Shown here piece by piece: positions 1-13,700 of a stretch of 64,000 bases of DNA. Position numbers and translations under genes: made by a program. Numbering within the stretch: position 1 is the first letter of the stretch; each line of letters begins with the position of its first letter. This DNA comes from Undaria pinnatifida (taxonomy: Eukaryota; Sar; Phaeophyceae; Laminariales; Alariaceae), in contig JABAKD010000013.1 of NCBI GenBank assembly GCA_012845835.1, forward strand, positions 7,975,128-8,039,127, given 5' to 3'. The notes beneath the pieces were generated by a model. The model made no database searches, was not told the DNA's origin, and saw only the letters and a list, made by a program, of their open reading frames with translations.

Positions 1-200
1 GGCCACCGGATTAACAAAAGCCGCGCGTACTATAGGTTGCTAATACGGCACCTCTAGTAACCAATGCTGCTGCTGTGTTCTTCACATTACGCTGTTGTTC
101 CACCCATGTACATCCAGCACACCCAGTGTCCGTGCCGATGCCTCGTCCCAGAGAGACAAAATTTGTGGCCACAAAACTACGAGACAGAGATATATATCGG

Positions 201-550
201 TCGCCCGGGTGGTCTAGTGGTTACTCTCGAGTGCTACGAGTACTACAGCAGAGCTGGTTCTGGGTGTTCGAATCCCACGTGGGTTGGGCTTTTTTTTCTT
301 ACTTGCAAAAATAAAAAATGAAAAGGAATCAAGTGCTGAGAGCGCCTATCAGCGTGGGTAGGCGCAATTCGTTGCGAGTCGTCGAGGGAAGAAAGGGCTG
401 AAGTCTTGCCGCGATAAGAATGGAGGCGCGCACCGTAGTGGGGAGGGGGGAGAAGAGCCTGCTTGGTGACCCTGGACCTGAGATACGTCGAGGGACGGAG
501 ACAAAAAGAAAAAGTGCGAAGATAAAAGATGGGATGAGCAAAAAAAACCC
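201..550 (+). mobile_element. tRNA-derived SINE, type 1
   Basis: The head (about 204-290) looks like a tRNA: an A-box-like GGTGGTCTAGTGGTTACTC and a B-box-like GTGTTCGAATCCCAC, as expected for an internal RNA polymerase III promoter. The body carries a G-rich core near 425-465 preceded by a CGCGATAAGAATGGAGGCG motif, and the 3' end is A-rich. A second copy of the same type starts at 56450. The body is alignable with the other SINEs in the window (31255, 42090, 59275, 63428), so all seem to share one core domain. It is not a functional tRNA gene: the acceptor stem does not close cleanly and an insertion separates the arms. Confidence 0.7.
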
Positions 551-1119
551 GTAAATGTATTACGGGGATTATTTGGCTAAGCAGTGCCAAATGTATTGAA
601 TACGAAAGCAGAACATATACAAGCCAGCGCACCAGACACGTTGCTGGGGAGAAAAATGAAGGGAACGCAAGGGAGGAGGGAAGAGATACCCAGGAAGAAA
701 AAATATGAACTGAGATTAACAAAAGAAGGCAAGACAAAACAAAACAAAAACTAGCGATGAAGATTTCCAGGAACTGGGTACTAGTAACACGTACTGTAAC
801 ATTTTCGTAGGCGCTGTACATACGTTGCATATAGGCATGTTCGTTTGTTGTGGCCCGACGTAAGGCTCCGCCGCCATGGTCCACCAGAAACCTGATCCCC
901 TAATATGTAGTTTAAAGTGTTACGAGTACAAGTGTGACCGACGACGTCAGTGAACCTTACCACTTATTTATACGTCGGACAGATCACCGATTACCCACTA
1001 CTTGATGATCCAAATCTTTCAAGGAACATCTGCATGGTGTAGCTCATGTTGCCGGGTGGGACCCGTACGATCTGCATGATCTATCAAGTGTTTCCAGGGC
1101 TGTGTCTGAACTCATGCAC

Positions 1120-1240
1120 AAATCCTACACAGCATTTCATAACGGCAGATGCAGGGTCTGCTGTAGATGGTCTAGATGATCTATGTGATCTACATGATGT
1201 AGATCGTGATCTGTCGGAGGTGTGCAGTTATTCGACACTG
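1120..1240 (+). repeat. Dispersed repeat with GATCTA-rich core
   Basis: The segment from the ATAACGGCAG motif through the run of GATCTA/GTAGAT words and GATCTGTCGGAGGTGTG recurs at 8225-8320 with about 80% identity by eye. A related, rearranged piece lies near 41245-41360. No coding potential is seen. Function unknown. Confidence 0.5.
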
Positions 1241-1477
1241 GCACTAACTGTAGTTGACGCGCACTGTGTACGAGATGAATAGGGCTAGCCATAAACACAG
1301 TGGTGGTTGGGTTGGGGTTAGGGTTGGTGTTGGATATATTACCATGTACCATGTTATGTTTGTACCGCACACAGCAGTGACCTTCGACGGTTGTACCAGC
1401 TAGGGTTAGCCACGAATGAAAGGTAAGGTTTGTAACGAAGACCACTGATAGGGACAGCTTACGCTATACCTACAATG

Positions 1478-1610
1478 GGACCCGAAGGGTGCGCCAGCTA
1501 GCGTTGGGCTGCGAAAGCAACCGAGTTAAATCGACACACGACGCGTATGAAAATACGTGGAAGTGTGGTGAGCTAAAGCTTTATTTTTCCCCATCCGCCG
1601 GAGGATAAAA
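1478..1610 (+). repeat. Dispersed repeat family R7, copy 1
   Basis: It shares GGTGCGCCAGCTAGCG, a GAGTTAAAT block and AAGCTTTATTTTTCC followed by CATCCGCCGGAGG with 3985-4190 (same strand) and with 53025-53215 (opposite strand). It is probably a small non-autonomous transposon. Its ends were not resolved. Confidence 0.5.
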
Positions 1611-2632
1611 AAAAAAAAAAAAAAAGATGTAAGGTGTCCTCCTCGTTGTCGTGGCGTCGTTGCGGACAACAGATGTACTACTGCTGTCATGTCGCGTCCA
1701 GTCTTTGGGTGGACGTACGGACCTAGAAGTGTTTCCGGTTTCCGGGTTCGTTTTCCTTCAGGAAAGCTTACCTGGTACATGATAATGGAGAAAATGGTTG
1801 AGGCACACTTTGTACGAGACGAAGGGGACCATCCCCACGTTGGTTGACTGGGTTTGATTGGCTTAGATGTAGGGTTACAATAGTTAGGGGTAGATATATT
1901 AAAATGTTCATGTCAACCATTTTTTCGAAGTGCGAAAGTACAGTACCCTCTTTTTCCCTTTTCCCCCTCCGTGATTCTCCGCTCCCCCGAGAGAAAATTA
2001 TTTGCCAGATGTAACGTCACGAAAGTACCCTACCACGTATTCGAAGAAAGGATTCACATACACTTTTTATTATATCTATATTCGTAGTCTTGATCCTAAC
2101 TCGATCAAAACCCAACCAGCCAATGTAGGGAGAATCCCCCTTGTGTTGTACTCGGTGTGCCTTGACCTTGACTGTTTTCCCTGACACATGGGTTTACTAT
2201 GCTCTTCCTGGAACTGGATATTATGCATTGAAGTGCGTATATATCAACCCACATTTTTGTGAAATTTCGAAATTCATCCGCACAGCAACAGCAGTACACG
2301 GCGGTACAACAGCAGCAGCGATGCAAGATCAGCTGCTTGCTTCAAGATTTCGCCCTCTGTGATAGCCTCGGTGCCTTTGTGTGTGTTTGCGTTGCTCAGC
2401 AGGGGATGCAATCTCGACGACGTTTTCGCGCCAAAATAAATCGCTCAAACACGTGGTGGAACCGCACATAGACAGGCTCGTACACACGTATTAAGTTATG
2501 GCAACACCTCCTCTGTTCCCCCTTTTCAACTGGCGACGCCCCCGGGGACTTCAAGTCAATCACATGCCGAGGGCAAATTGTCGTTGTGTGTTATATCGGT
2601 GTATGCCATAAGTTTTACCGTGTAACCAATCG

Positions 2633-2830
2633 CTTTTGGGGCCTTGAGAGGGGAACATTGTCGAAATTATGATTCTTTTCTTCATGAAGATTGCAGCATC
2701 AGCAACACGAAGCAGCCCGAGCTGCTGGGTTGAGGGAAGCCTCGGAACTGCGACGTAAGGGTTATTGCAGGACGCGACGCGCACAGCGTGGCTATAAATG
2801 TACTGCTACTGCTGTGCTCTCCTCCTGAAC
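2633..2830 (+). repeat. Dispersed repeat family R4, copy 1
   Basis: Shared words are a TTTTGGGGCCTT-like start, GCAGCATCAGCAACACGAAGCAG, then GCGACGCGCACAGCGTGGC and a TACTGCTGCT end. Related copies lie near 6888-6990, 17020-17130, 17420-17680, 35755-35935 and 45560-45750. No open frame is conserved between copies, so I read it as a non-coding mobile repeat. Confidence 0.45.
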
Positions 2831-3984
2831 GCTTGGTGGTAAGATTGCACGTCTGATGCGGTTTGGCCGCTGTACTTTGATCCATCAAGCCTCAACAGGG
2901 TTAACGTTGAACCGAACCCCGGATCGTGAGAGCGGATTAAAGCGCGTTGCCAGGATCGATGGTGTGACTTATGGAGTGGCGCAAGCTACGGGCGGTAGGG
3001 ACTGGCCTAAATTTGTGAGGTCCTTGACCTGAGATCTCCACGTGTACCTTACCCAAAAGCTGACAGTGTGAAAAAACGAGAATGCAGCCCGGTGGACAAT
3101 CCCATGGCACTATTGACGTGGAAAATTGTTTTCTCGACTACATCCGCATTTCGTTTTTGTTTCATTTTACAGAAATATCCTGTTTGCTTTTAGCCTCGCC
3201 CATGGAGGGACATTTAGTCACAGGCTTCAACAACGTGCAGATGCCAACACTAGTCCAACCGTTGCAGTAATGGCCTTGGCTGAAAGGTGAAAACTGCGGC
3301 TTTGATGTGGTGGTAGTTTCATGGGCGATTGCGAAGTCCAGCGTGCAGGAGGGTGGGATCAAAGTGGCTAGAAAATATCGTCGAAGTTGACTTTCCCGAT
3401 TCCTAGCGTATCCAATTGGCAAAGAAGTGTGGCAAACGTGGTATCTACGAAAAGCTTGGGATTTCGTGATGTGGGCTATTGCAACAGTTACAATTGACGT
3501 TCCAGCCAAGTTTACGACTTACTTCGTCTCGTTCACTTGTACGTCGGGCTTTGTATCTAGGTACGAAACCATGTGAAAGCTAAAGATTATTAATCTTTCA
3601 GCCAAGGCCTCCAGCGTCGTCATGAGTTGATTAGCCTGTACGATGTTGCAAACAGGGACGACCTATTGACACGTGGGCTAGAACGAAGAAAAATCGTTTT
3701 TCTTTGAATGAAACGAAAATGAAATGCGATTTCAGTGGTGATAACAACCTTTCTTCGTAATAGGTAACCGAGAACCCACGCCCGAATGGGTAGGGTGGAC
3801 GATAACTGGACCAAGTCCGGCGGAAGGCTGTTTTCTGATGGCCGGGGTTTTGTGGGTGAGCTTGCGCAAGTCCCACACTACCCGGAATGATGATGTTCCC
3901 GGTGGTATCTCCACCGTACCCGATCCCCAGGGATCAAGACGGGTCGACATACTCACGCATCCATGTACAACGGCAGCTCGCGCT

Positions 3985-4190
3985 GCTGGAGCAGTAACGG
4001 TGACCGCCGGTAGGGATAGCCCACGCTGTCGCTACCACGGGAACTGAAGGATGCGCCAGCTAGCGCTGACTTGCGAATACATTTGAGTTAAATTGAGTTA
4101 AATTGACGCACGACATATATTATAATATGCTGAAATGTGGTGAGGTCAAGCTTTATGTTTCCTCATCCGCCGAAGGGTATCGTATACTGA
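3985..4190 (+). repeat. Dispersed repeat family R7, copy 2
   Basis: This is the longest copy of the family also seen at 1478 and, inverted, at 53025. It adds a 5' block containing GTAACGGTGACCGCCGG that is also present in the inverted copy, which suggests a unit of about 200 bp. Confidence 0.5.
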
Positions 4191-4974
4191 GTATATACAT
4201 AAAAAAGGTAGCCGAAAAACATCGTGATTCACAATTTGGCACAGCACAGGATACCTGATAAGAAACAGGGTGATAAGGAAGGCAGACTGGTGATGACAAG
4301 AGTATAAGAAATATGGCCCTCGTTATACCAAAGTTAGTGTAAAACGCACCCTCTCCTAACTAAGAAACCCAACTTGGGTCATAATTTGTGTTTCTTACAA
4401 GGGCTCTCCTTCGCGGGCGGCAGACGCCGCCCGCTACGCTCGCGCCAGGAATACAACACAACAAATGTGAAAGAGACAGGAATAGAAGGTGCATGGTTTC
4501 ATGAAGCCCGCGACTTGATAATGCCAAGAGCTCTATGGGCAGAGCTGTTTACTCTGTGCTGTGTTGCGAGCTTGCTGGCGATGTCACGTTCAGATTGGCA
4601 GTGCGGGCGAATACAACAAAAAAAGACATTTATTATTCAGAACGGGTGTATGATAGCGCATCATCACCACCAGCCAGCTGCTTGTGGTAGAGCACCAAAT
4701 ACGAACGCAAGATGGCATTGTGGTTGTACACCACTACTTGCAGTATATGGAAAACGAACCCGACTACCCAGTGTACATTGGACAAACACGTGACTCTACA
4801 ACTTGCCATGAAGATTGTACTTGGGGCGCCTAAAAATAACCAGCTGCTAGCTTACTGGCGTTTATTTATGGGCGTGGGACGTATAAATAGAATTCGTCGA
4901 ACAAAATATACACCTGGTACGCGGGGCGCAGTTAGTTGGTTGGTTCTTATGAAACAGGAAACGGAAAAAAAGAC

Positions 4975-5325
4975 TCCCACGTACAGAACGGCCCACCCAC
5001 CCACCACGGACGACGCAGTGCACCCTCCACCCACCCACCGACCAAACTTTTACTACATACAGGAGAATAACAGTGCAGCAGTACCACCGCCACCGGCAGA
5101 GCCTCCACCACCCCCCCCTCCTTGGCTTTGGTTGGTGGGCTTCGGCTTTCCCACGTACAGAACGGCCCACCCACCCACCACGGACGACGCAGTGCACCCT
5201 CCACCCACCCACCGACCAAACTTTTACTACATACAGGAGAACAGCAGTGCAGCAGTACCACCGCCACCGGCAGAGCCTCCACCACCTCCCCCTCCTTGGC
5301 TTTGGTTGGTGGGCTTCGGCTTTTC
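4975..5325 (+). repeat. Tandem duplication of a 174-bp unit, proline-rich in one frame
   Basis: Two almost identical 174-bp copies follow each other; CGTACAGAACGGCCCACCC starts near 4979 and again near 5153. Because 174 is divisible by three, an open frame on the plus strand runs through both, giving Thr/His/Pro-rich sequence ending in a Pro run and WLWLVGFGF. The minus strand is also open and Gly-rich (a GGGGGGG...SAGGGG stretch). Neither frame resembles a known family and I see no convincing splice sites, so I do not call a gene. The near identity means the duplication is recent. Confidence 0.7.
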
Positions 5326-6109
5326 AGCAGGAGAGCTACGATAGATGCTTGAAGACGACATGCTTCTCGCTCTCCGAGTTGTAAAGTGGTGGGGAAGCGC
5401 CACGGCGACAGGTGGCCATCGTAGGGAGCTGAAAGTAGGTGCCTACTTGTAGAACACTAAAAAGCCGGCAGTCAACTTCAACATCTCACGACTTTGCGCC
5501 GTAGATGCGTCGTAGAGTCGTAGATCATGCGTTGGTAAAAACCCGTCATAATTCGCCGTACCGTATACCGCCAAAATCGGTACCGTCAAAAAATGAGAAT
5601 CCGTTTCCCGTTTAAAAAGTACCGTATATTTCAGAACCGTCAAACTTCGTACCGTCATCAAAAACCGGTACCGAGGAGTACCCTGGTAAAAACGAAAATA
5701 AACACCCTAAAGTCGTAGATCATACGTTGGATAAAGTTACGGAATGAAAAAAATAAAGAGAGAAACGGGAAAAAAGGAAACGAAGAAAGCGAAGAAAGTA
5801 AGGAACGCGAAGAATGCCGGGAAGGTTCTCCGAGAGGGGGGTTTAGGCAGGCGTGTTCCAAGGGGGAGCGCTGAGAGCGAAGCAGGTCCCATTAACCAAG
5901 TGAATAAGGTTTAAAAAATTTTCGAGGACAAATGTAATTATATCTATGTGGCGGGACACAGCATCTCACCAGAACACGTATAAAGTAAAACACTGATTGG
6001 CTCATGAGCCTGGTCAGTGAGCTCCTGCATCTCCGAAAAGGAGGGGCGCCGGTGTGAGGAGAAGCACGACCAAAACACAGTACTACTCGTATACCGTAGT
6101 ATTACCCGC

Positions 6110-6190
6110 AGCTTGCAAAGCTGAGTTTTGATCAATATCCCTTTTGGTCGATCTCACAGCTGAAGTGTGTTTTTGTAATTTTTTAAATAC
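6110..6190 (+). repeat. AGCTTGCAAAG hairpin repeat, copy 1
   Basis: A short element starts with GCAGCTTGCAAAG and contains a GATCTCACAGCTG block about 30 bases on; the two halves can partly pair. Further copies are at 7038, 40300 and 53645, and a divergent one at 37705. In the 40300 copy the sequence reads AAAG/GTGAGTAT, which is a splice-donor consensus. Ends and mechanism unknown. Confidence 0.45.
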
Positions 6191-6464
6191 CGTAACACTG
6201 TAGCCCGGGAAGCCTTGGTCTGTATGATGTCAGCGCTAAACATGGAACGAAGACGCTGCTACGATAGGGTAACATTTTTTTGCTACGTACGAAAATATTT
6301 TGTGAATGAGTGGGCCCCTTGACCCAAAATCGTCGAAATACATACCAGGTATCATTCTTGTTTTACGATATTTACTCGTTGTACATATTGACCATGGGAT
6401 TGATCGTTCACCGCGTTGCGCTTTAAATTGTTCGGACAAAGTTGATTTCTGGGGTGGGGTATAG

Positions 6465-6650
6465 ATCTCCTTAACCCCTTTAGAGTCCCAAAATCCCTCC
6501 CTATACTAACGTCAAGTAAAAATTTCCCGAAAAAGGGTTTCCAGTTTTATAGGCGTACTTGAGCCCTTTAGACCCCCCAAACCCCTCCCTATACTAATGT
6601 CAAGTATTTTTTCCCTCCGAAAGGGTTTCCAGTTGTAAAGGCGCTAAGTG
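6465..6650 (+). repeat. Dispersed repeat R8, two tandem copies
   Basis: The unit of roughly 90 bp runs from a TTTAGAGTCCCAAAA-like start through CCCTCCCTATACTAACGTC to GGGTTTCCAGT and is present twice here. Single copies lie at about 40480-40600 (same strand) and 45165-45260 (opposite strand). No coding potential. Confidence 0.5.
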
Positions 6651-7037
6651 AGGCGCCTTAGGAATATTTTGGTGCACCTCTACCGTAGCATGCACACACG
6701 GAACACAACCCCTAACCCCTCCTTCGAATGTGGGAAGCTATTCATAAGGAATGTAGCAAAAAGCAAGTTGACTTCATCGTTTCAGTTCAACGCTTTTCAC
6801 GCTTACATTGTATGGTTCGCTACTCCCTCCCATCAATTGGGAAGTATTGTCGCACGAAATACCTGGTGCATAGGCACCCTGAAGACTCCTTTGGGACTTG
6901 CTTATAGTATAGGGGAAACATATGACCAATAGAAGGGACGTTTGCAGCATCGGCCAGCAACCCGGGCTGCTTGGATATTGGTGATATATTTCGTATCTGA
7001 ACTCATAGAATACAACGAAGAGCGGCGGGTGTATCAC

Positions 7038-7118
7038 GCAGCTTGCAAAGATGAGTATCGACCCTAGAATTTATCGAGCTCACAGCTGACGCATTTTGAA
7101 ATATTTTTTTTAAAGATG
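7038..7118 (+). repeat. AGCTTGCAAAG hairpin repeat, copy 2
   Basis: Same element as at 6110: GCAGCTTGCAAAGATGAG, a short spacer, then ATCGAGCTCACAGCTGACG. It lies about 600 bp upstream of the first GST exon in the window. Confidence 0.45.
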
Positions 7119-7718
7119 CACGACATGACCCCATTCGTACTGCTGCGCGCTGACGGAGACGGTGGATAACGTCGCACTTGTCGTGTATTTTGGTCGCATA
7201 AACGTGCTCCAAAAGGGCTAACAACAACGAAAGCAGCGACGCGTACTACGGTACAAGAGGCAGCAAGGTTTTTGGCGGGGCTGGTTCTGATTGCGAGGCT
7301 TCCCCGACAGAAGAACCACCGAATATCATTGGAATCTCATTTGTCCTTTACTGTATTTAGTAAACGAGTCCACGTATGCTTAGGCCATGGAGTTGTTCAT
7401 CTCGTTGCGCAAACCGTTTTCATCGAAACGAGTTTTTCGGTGAGCTACTGTATAGACCTCAAGTTAGGACCCCCAGAAATGAGCTAGTGCACCTACACTG
7501 CCCAGCGAAATGCGACGCGGTGAGGGCTTCTATCACTGCAGGAGCTTACGCGCTATCATGTATTATATTATGTCAAAGCTAAAGCATGAGACGAAAAAAC
7601 GTTACGTCCTGTTGATCGATGAAATGGTAACGTTACACAAAAAACATCCCCTCCCGTTAATCGATAGACCATGAATCGTTATGATGTGATAGGTACCCAG
7701 AAGACCTTGTGAGAGCAG

Positions 7719-10700
7719 CAAAATGCGACGCGGTGATCGACTGCATGTTCGACATACAGGCTGCCATCAGGCCGTCCATCTACGAAACCAACGCGCAGCG
7801 CAAGGTGAGCAAGCACGACAGTCCTGGTCTTTGCCCTTTCTCCTTCCGGCTATTAACCTTTTGGGGCAGAGGACCCAGGTACAGCGACCTAAAAAAGGAC
7901 AAGCGCGATGTTGTCGACCTTTAACCTCCTATTGTTTGAGCGTTGCGTTGGCTATTTTAGTAGACTCAACAGCTTGTTATTAGTTGTGTGGCAGAGCAAA
8001 AACCAACTAACTGATTTTGTCAATGTTAAATAGACACCACAGTTGAATCACAAACGCGCCAGTCAGATCCAAACCCGCAGAACTTGTTCGGTAATGCTTT
8101 GAAAGCAAGCTTGAAGCGTGCGTCATTCAAAACATTTTTTTGAGTGAGCGATGGCCCACAGAAAGTTCGCGGAGGCATGGAGTGTTTTACGTATCCGAGT
8201 AGGTTTCTATATTTTTGGATCCTGCACAACATATCATAACGGCAGGCACAGGATGTGCGGTAGATGATCTAGATCGTAGATGATGTAGATCGTGATCTGT
8301 CCGAGGTGTGCAATGTTTTCCTCGGAAGCCCCAAACAGGTCGACGAAAGGAATATCAGCCCTTTTGTGACCCAGGCATGGCGACCTAAAAAAACCCAAGG
8401 TGGCTCTTATTCCACCTTCTACGATGAGCGTGCAACAACCAAGTACAGTGGGTACCCAGAGTTGAGCGCACCCGAGTTAAAGTTGCCCGAGTTAAGACCA
8501 CCCGAGTTAAGACCACCCGAGTAACGAGCTTTCGGGAGTTAAAAGCGGTCAACTCGACATGTCCCGCCACGCTAAAGGCCGTGTATTTCCCGCTACAGAT
8601 AAGAACACTACGCTTTGTTGTTAAACACGTCTGTTTCCAGCTTGCCACGGGGTGCCCTTAATTCGGGGTACCCACTTGTATCACTACGCTCTATTATTCG
8701 CCGTGGACCCTCTTGTAGAGTAGGGGCTACATGCCTCTGAAGTGTTGCGGAAATTAGATATCCTGTTTCGGAATATACTTGGGAAGGAAGATCCCCATGC
8801 ATCCAACCATTCGACGACATTTTGGTTTTCTAATCAAGACAAAATCTCGCATCCAAACGAGATAATACCGTGCGCTGAAGAGATGAGCCTCGGCAATCCA
8901 TCGAGCACGCGAGAGCACCAGAACACAGCGAGCAGCACATTGCCCAGGGGAAAAAACAGGGTGGGGATTTAGATCGAGGCTGGGGCTACCCCAGGCGATT
9001 ATATAGTGCATACTCCTAACTCTATCCCTAATACGTGAAGTTCATACTCCTAACCTTAACCCTGACAGTAGTAGTGCATACAGCTAACCGTAACCCTAAC
9101 GTCCTCTTCCGCTCGTTTTTGACGCGTGTAAACAAACGAACAGTTGAGCATGCGAAAGACCCTCTCGGAGGAAACTCTCCCGCAGTGGCTGGGCTATCTC
9201 GAGCGATGGCTGGAAGCGGCCGGCACCACGTTCTTTGTCGGCGACGACATCACAATCTGCGACCTCGTTATCTACACGAGGATGAAGTGGTTGCGACGTG
9301 GGGTGAGATGGCTATTATTCCTCTCTGGGATATGTTTGTTAATTTGTTTGTGATCCCCTACGAAGCGTAGAGGGCTTACCCATTGCACAATCGGCCGTGG
9401 GGTGGTGCGTCAGCAACCGGTACATAAATGCGTCATGAACATATTATATTTTGACGGCTCCATGCCGGGGTGCAACGTGGAGAGCCAACGTGGAGTGCAC
9501 TCGCCAGGGAGAAAGGCGGCCAAATAGCCAGAATAATTCTACCATCCCGATATCCCGCTACCATGTAGCCAACCTATCATAGGAAACCCCTATTATACTC
9601 AACCGTCATTATATCCGTATCATTTCCAAGCATACAACCAATAGCCTCCCTGCTTCGAAATTGATACGGCATGATGCTAGACTATTATCTTATCTTCAGG
9701 GTGAAACGATTTAATGAAAAATACGATCAATCAATATCCTCTCAGTACTATTGTAACAAGCAAGATATATTTCAGCACGATAGTCCTTGAAAGGCACTCC
9801 ATAAACCAAGAGACACAGTTCACGGACAGTATCCGACGTCAATCTTCGAGAACCTAGGATCTACGTTGTAAGTTCTAAGTCCAAGAACGAAAAACTCAAA
9901 TCCGAAACCCATAATCCGAAAACTCAAATGTGAAATCCAAATTCCAAAATCCGAAAACACAAGCATTGATCCGATAATCAGCACTCAGCCTTCCTTGTAA
10001 ACCGGTTATCAGCCCCACAGAATAGGGCTGCCAACAAGTGTACTCGGGCAGCAGCCGCAAAACTCACTTTTGAATTAGACAACTGCCTCCCGGCTGGGTA
10101 CGTACCAAAAATCCATTCAGATTCCAAAAGCTCAAATCCAAAACAAAATAATGTCATATTAGACAAGGTAATGCCGGAAATGTATTTTTCGTTCTTTTCT
10201 TTTTCTTGTTCTTTTTTCTTCTTTTTTTTTTCTCTTCTTCTTCTTTTCTTGCTTTCCTTGTCTTGTCTTTTCTTGCTTTTCTTGTCTTTTTCTTCTCTTT
10301 GCTTGCTTTTTTCGTTTTGTTTCGTTTTTCTTCTCTTTTCTTTCCTTTCCTTTATCTTCTTTTCTTTTCTTTGTTTCTTTTTCTCCAATTGACTTATGCC
10401 TGTCGTGCGTATGCGGAGTGATGGATACTACGTGTTATATATACGTGGTAGTCTTCCTTGGGTGGCAATCGGAATATTTGGTTTCTCCAGGCGTGAGTAG
10501 TGAGACGTATGCACCGGCCTGGACCTGGCACATCGTAGACTGACTCCCGATTTCACTTTTATATGTTTGTGGTGGAGGCATGAATTGCGTCAGATGTGAT
10601 ATATGCGTGTACCACCTTGGGTTGTGTGTGTTTTTTCCCGGGGTATTCCTCAGCTCCAGAGTGACTGGAGCCTGTCCTGTGACCACGGACTTGATTATGC

Positions 10701-13700
10701 GAGTTAATGTGAGAACAACAACAACAACAACAACCAACTGCTCGCAGTAATATTCACCTGGTGAACCAACCGTTCGTAGTGTAATATTCACCTGGTAACA
10801 GCATCGTACAGCATGGCTATTATCTAATGCCGCCCTGGACACAGTTTTTATGCCTATAAAATTTTGTGTAATTTTATGCATTTGGATTGTTTCGTATAGA
10901 TACCTGGCACCAACTGCTCGTAGTGTAACATTCACCTGGTATTGCCTACTCTGCTTAGACACAAATGGGTGTGTTCTTATTTCTGCCATTGCATTGCCTA
11001 CTCTGCTTACATAAGGGGGGGGGGGGCGGGGGTGTACATATAATTTCCAGCTTCTGGACAAGCCGTGGTCACAGGTGTCGTCCCTTTTCCCCCCGTGTTC
11101 TTGCCTCCAATTTTTCATCGTGCATAGGGTTCAGCGATCCCATTGGTCGTCGATTTTTCATCGAGTGTTGCTAACCCACGCCCTCGCGCTTTCCGCAAGC
11201 CAATTTGTGCGCAAGAAGTCCCTATGAATTTATACGAGCGAGTATGCACTCGGGGGGACTCGAACTCACGAAACTGACCTATAACACCAAGCGCGAGGAT
11301 AACCTGACACGGCACCGGGGCGACCGGCTTCCACTTTTCTTTTCTCTCTTTTCTTTTGTATCTATTATTTTACTTTATTTTATTTTCTATTGTTCTTTTC
11401 TTTTTTTTCTTTTTCCAATTGACTTGAGTCTGCCGTGCGTACAGTGGTGATAGGTAATATGTGTAATATATACGTAGTAGTCTTTTCTGGGTGGCATACA
11501 GTGTAGTAGGTTTTCAGAAGCGAGTATTGAGGCGAATGTACCAGTCAGTATTGGCCTGGCACGTCGTAGGCTGACACCCGATTTCACTTTTTAATTTTTT
11601 CTGGCGGAGGCATTAATTGCTTCAGCTATGATGCATGCGTGTACCACTTTCGTTTCGCTTGTGTTTTTTCCATGAGGTATTCCCCCTCTCCAGAGTGATT
11701 GGAGTCTGTCCTGTGACCACGGACTTGGATATGCGAGTTAACGTGATAACAACAACATATGACACTACACGTGCCAGGCTCACATACCGGCACTATAGAG
11801 GAACCACTACGCTACCGCTCGCTGTTACTATCGACCAGCTGCTATCGACTTTCAAAATATGCCAAATCAAATGATTTCTCTATTTGGAGGTGTCCTCGTC
11901 ATGTAGTCTCTAACTTCGCTTTTTGTCAGCAGTACGTGAACTAACTCATGCAGATGGAGTTATTCTGGAAACCATGTTCCTGAAATTCCAAATGCCTATT
12001 GCTCTCCGTGTGCGTCAGACCACTGCCTTCGCAATTATACCGCGAAGAAAAAATCATCAGTGGGATCCGTGAGAGATGCGGTGAAGATATTGCCACCAGG
12101 AACGCCATAATCCGGGGCACTGTGGGAGCAGTGGCTGTGGTCTATATCTATCGTCTCCCTCCCCCCCACCTCACATATAACGCTTACTAGCTCGGCGTAT
12201 CATCAACCCCCTGCCTCGCATGTTGACTTCTAGCTAGCTGTCAGTAAGTGATGATTGTGGTGTAATGATACATGAAAAAGCGGTAAATACATAAAAGGTT
12301 TCTGAGCCGACGCGCATCGCTTCGTTGACAATTTCTAAAAACATCGGATAATATAATAAAAGGATCCGTCGAAGCGAAGTTGTTGTTTGGTCCTTAGACT
12401 ATATTACAGTAGCCCTTATTTCGTGCCTGGTACCTACACACCCGTACGTAACAGGACTTACGGCTGACGCCGGAACGCAACATCGAACAATGTGCGATGT
12501 CAGCACCAATTCTACAGTCAGCATCTTGTTGATGTTTTTACTATCCGGCAATGCAATGTGCAGTGCGAGTCACAAAACAATACCGAAGATATCATAGATA
12601 CTGAAAACTAAGACTGCTAGGCACAACAAAAACGCACACACGTGTACGTACGACAACGAAAACGTGGCTACTCCAAAAAGCGCGCTGCGCGGATTCCTAG
12701 CTCAGTATTTCTTAAGTACTGTATGTAGTACAGTACTTCTGGATAGGCCCCAAAATTGCTCAACAAAGAATGCTGCAATGATAGGTTTAGACTAAACGTC
12801 TGTATATTAAATAAAGCAAAAATACTTGTTTTATCGATAACATACATTAATATTATAAATTACTCGACTTCTGGGTCTCGCCTTATTTTTGGTATGTTAA
12901 CCTGTAGTAATATTTGAAGATTTGGGGAATTTTTGCGCGCCTTCTTTTGATGATGACTTACTTGCGTCTAATATTGGACACGTTTTTGACGGGAATTATT
13001 CCAATGATGAATTGCGTCCGGCATTGATCATATTAATGGTGCATAATTAGCCGGTTTTCTTTCCTTCACTATTCGATCCGTCCGGCAACAATCGCACAAT
13101 TCACGGGCCCGGGATAAGCAGCCCTTGGCATTGTTAACTGTCTTTTACAGCTATTTTTTTGTTGCCTGCGGGCATTTGCTTCGACGGCGGCCCTTACTCG
13201 GCCGCCGGCGAAGCCCCCTTGTAATACGTGAGGATGACGTACGTTGTATCAGGTGTTTTATTAGGAAGATACATGACACACGGCCGAAATAAAAAATAAT
13301 GGTTTCGGAGATGGCGATTCCTTACCTCTTTGGCACGTGAGGAAAACTGGTTGAATGGAAATGAACCAACTCAAAATTGTTGTATGTACGACAGACAGAA
13401 AATACGGCTGTCACAAGCAAGCGCTACCGACGGCTGACATAATCGACTATTCAACTGGTCAAGCACCCTGCCTCCTTCGGTAGTAACCCGTTGATCAGCA
13501 GAGCTATCTTACCACAAGCAATCACAGTTGTCGGTGGTTGGGTCAAGAGGGGCTGAGGGACAGACACAAGCATTTACCCTGCCGGTCCCTCTGCCCAAGC
13601 TACTCTGCCCTTTGCTGTGATTTAACGCGAAAAACAAAATCTTAACCGCAAAGAATGCGAGCCGCAAACTAAGGCCATTTCTTATGCAGTCGGATTTGTC

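Noticed and set aside
204-290. Functional tRNA gene
   Set aside because: A- and B-box likeness is clear, but the stem pairing is poor, an extra 20 bases separate the arms, and a SINE body follows. The same holds for the heads at 56450 and 63430.
9030-9105. Telomere-like TAACCCTAAC words (also near 1305 and 54410)
   Set aside because: Only a few scattered, imperfect words; no array, so no interstitial telomere is claimed.
10171-10421. Phe/Leu/Ser-rich plus-strand frames resembling membrane segments
   Set aside because: Pure pyrimidine tract belonging to repeat R3, with no start context or splice signals.
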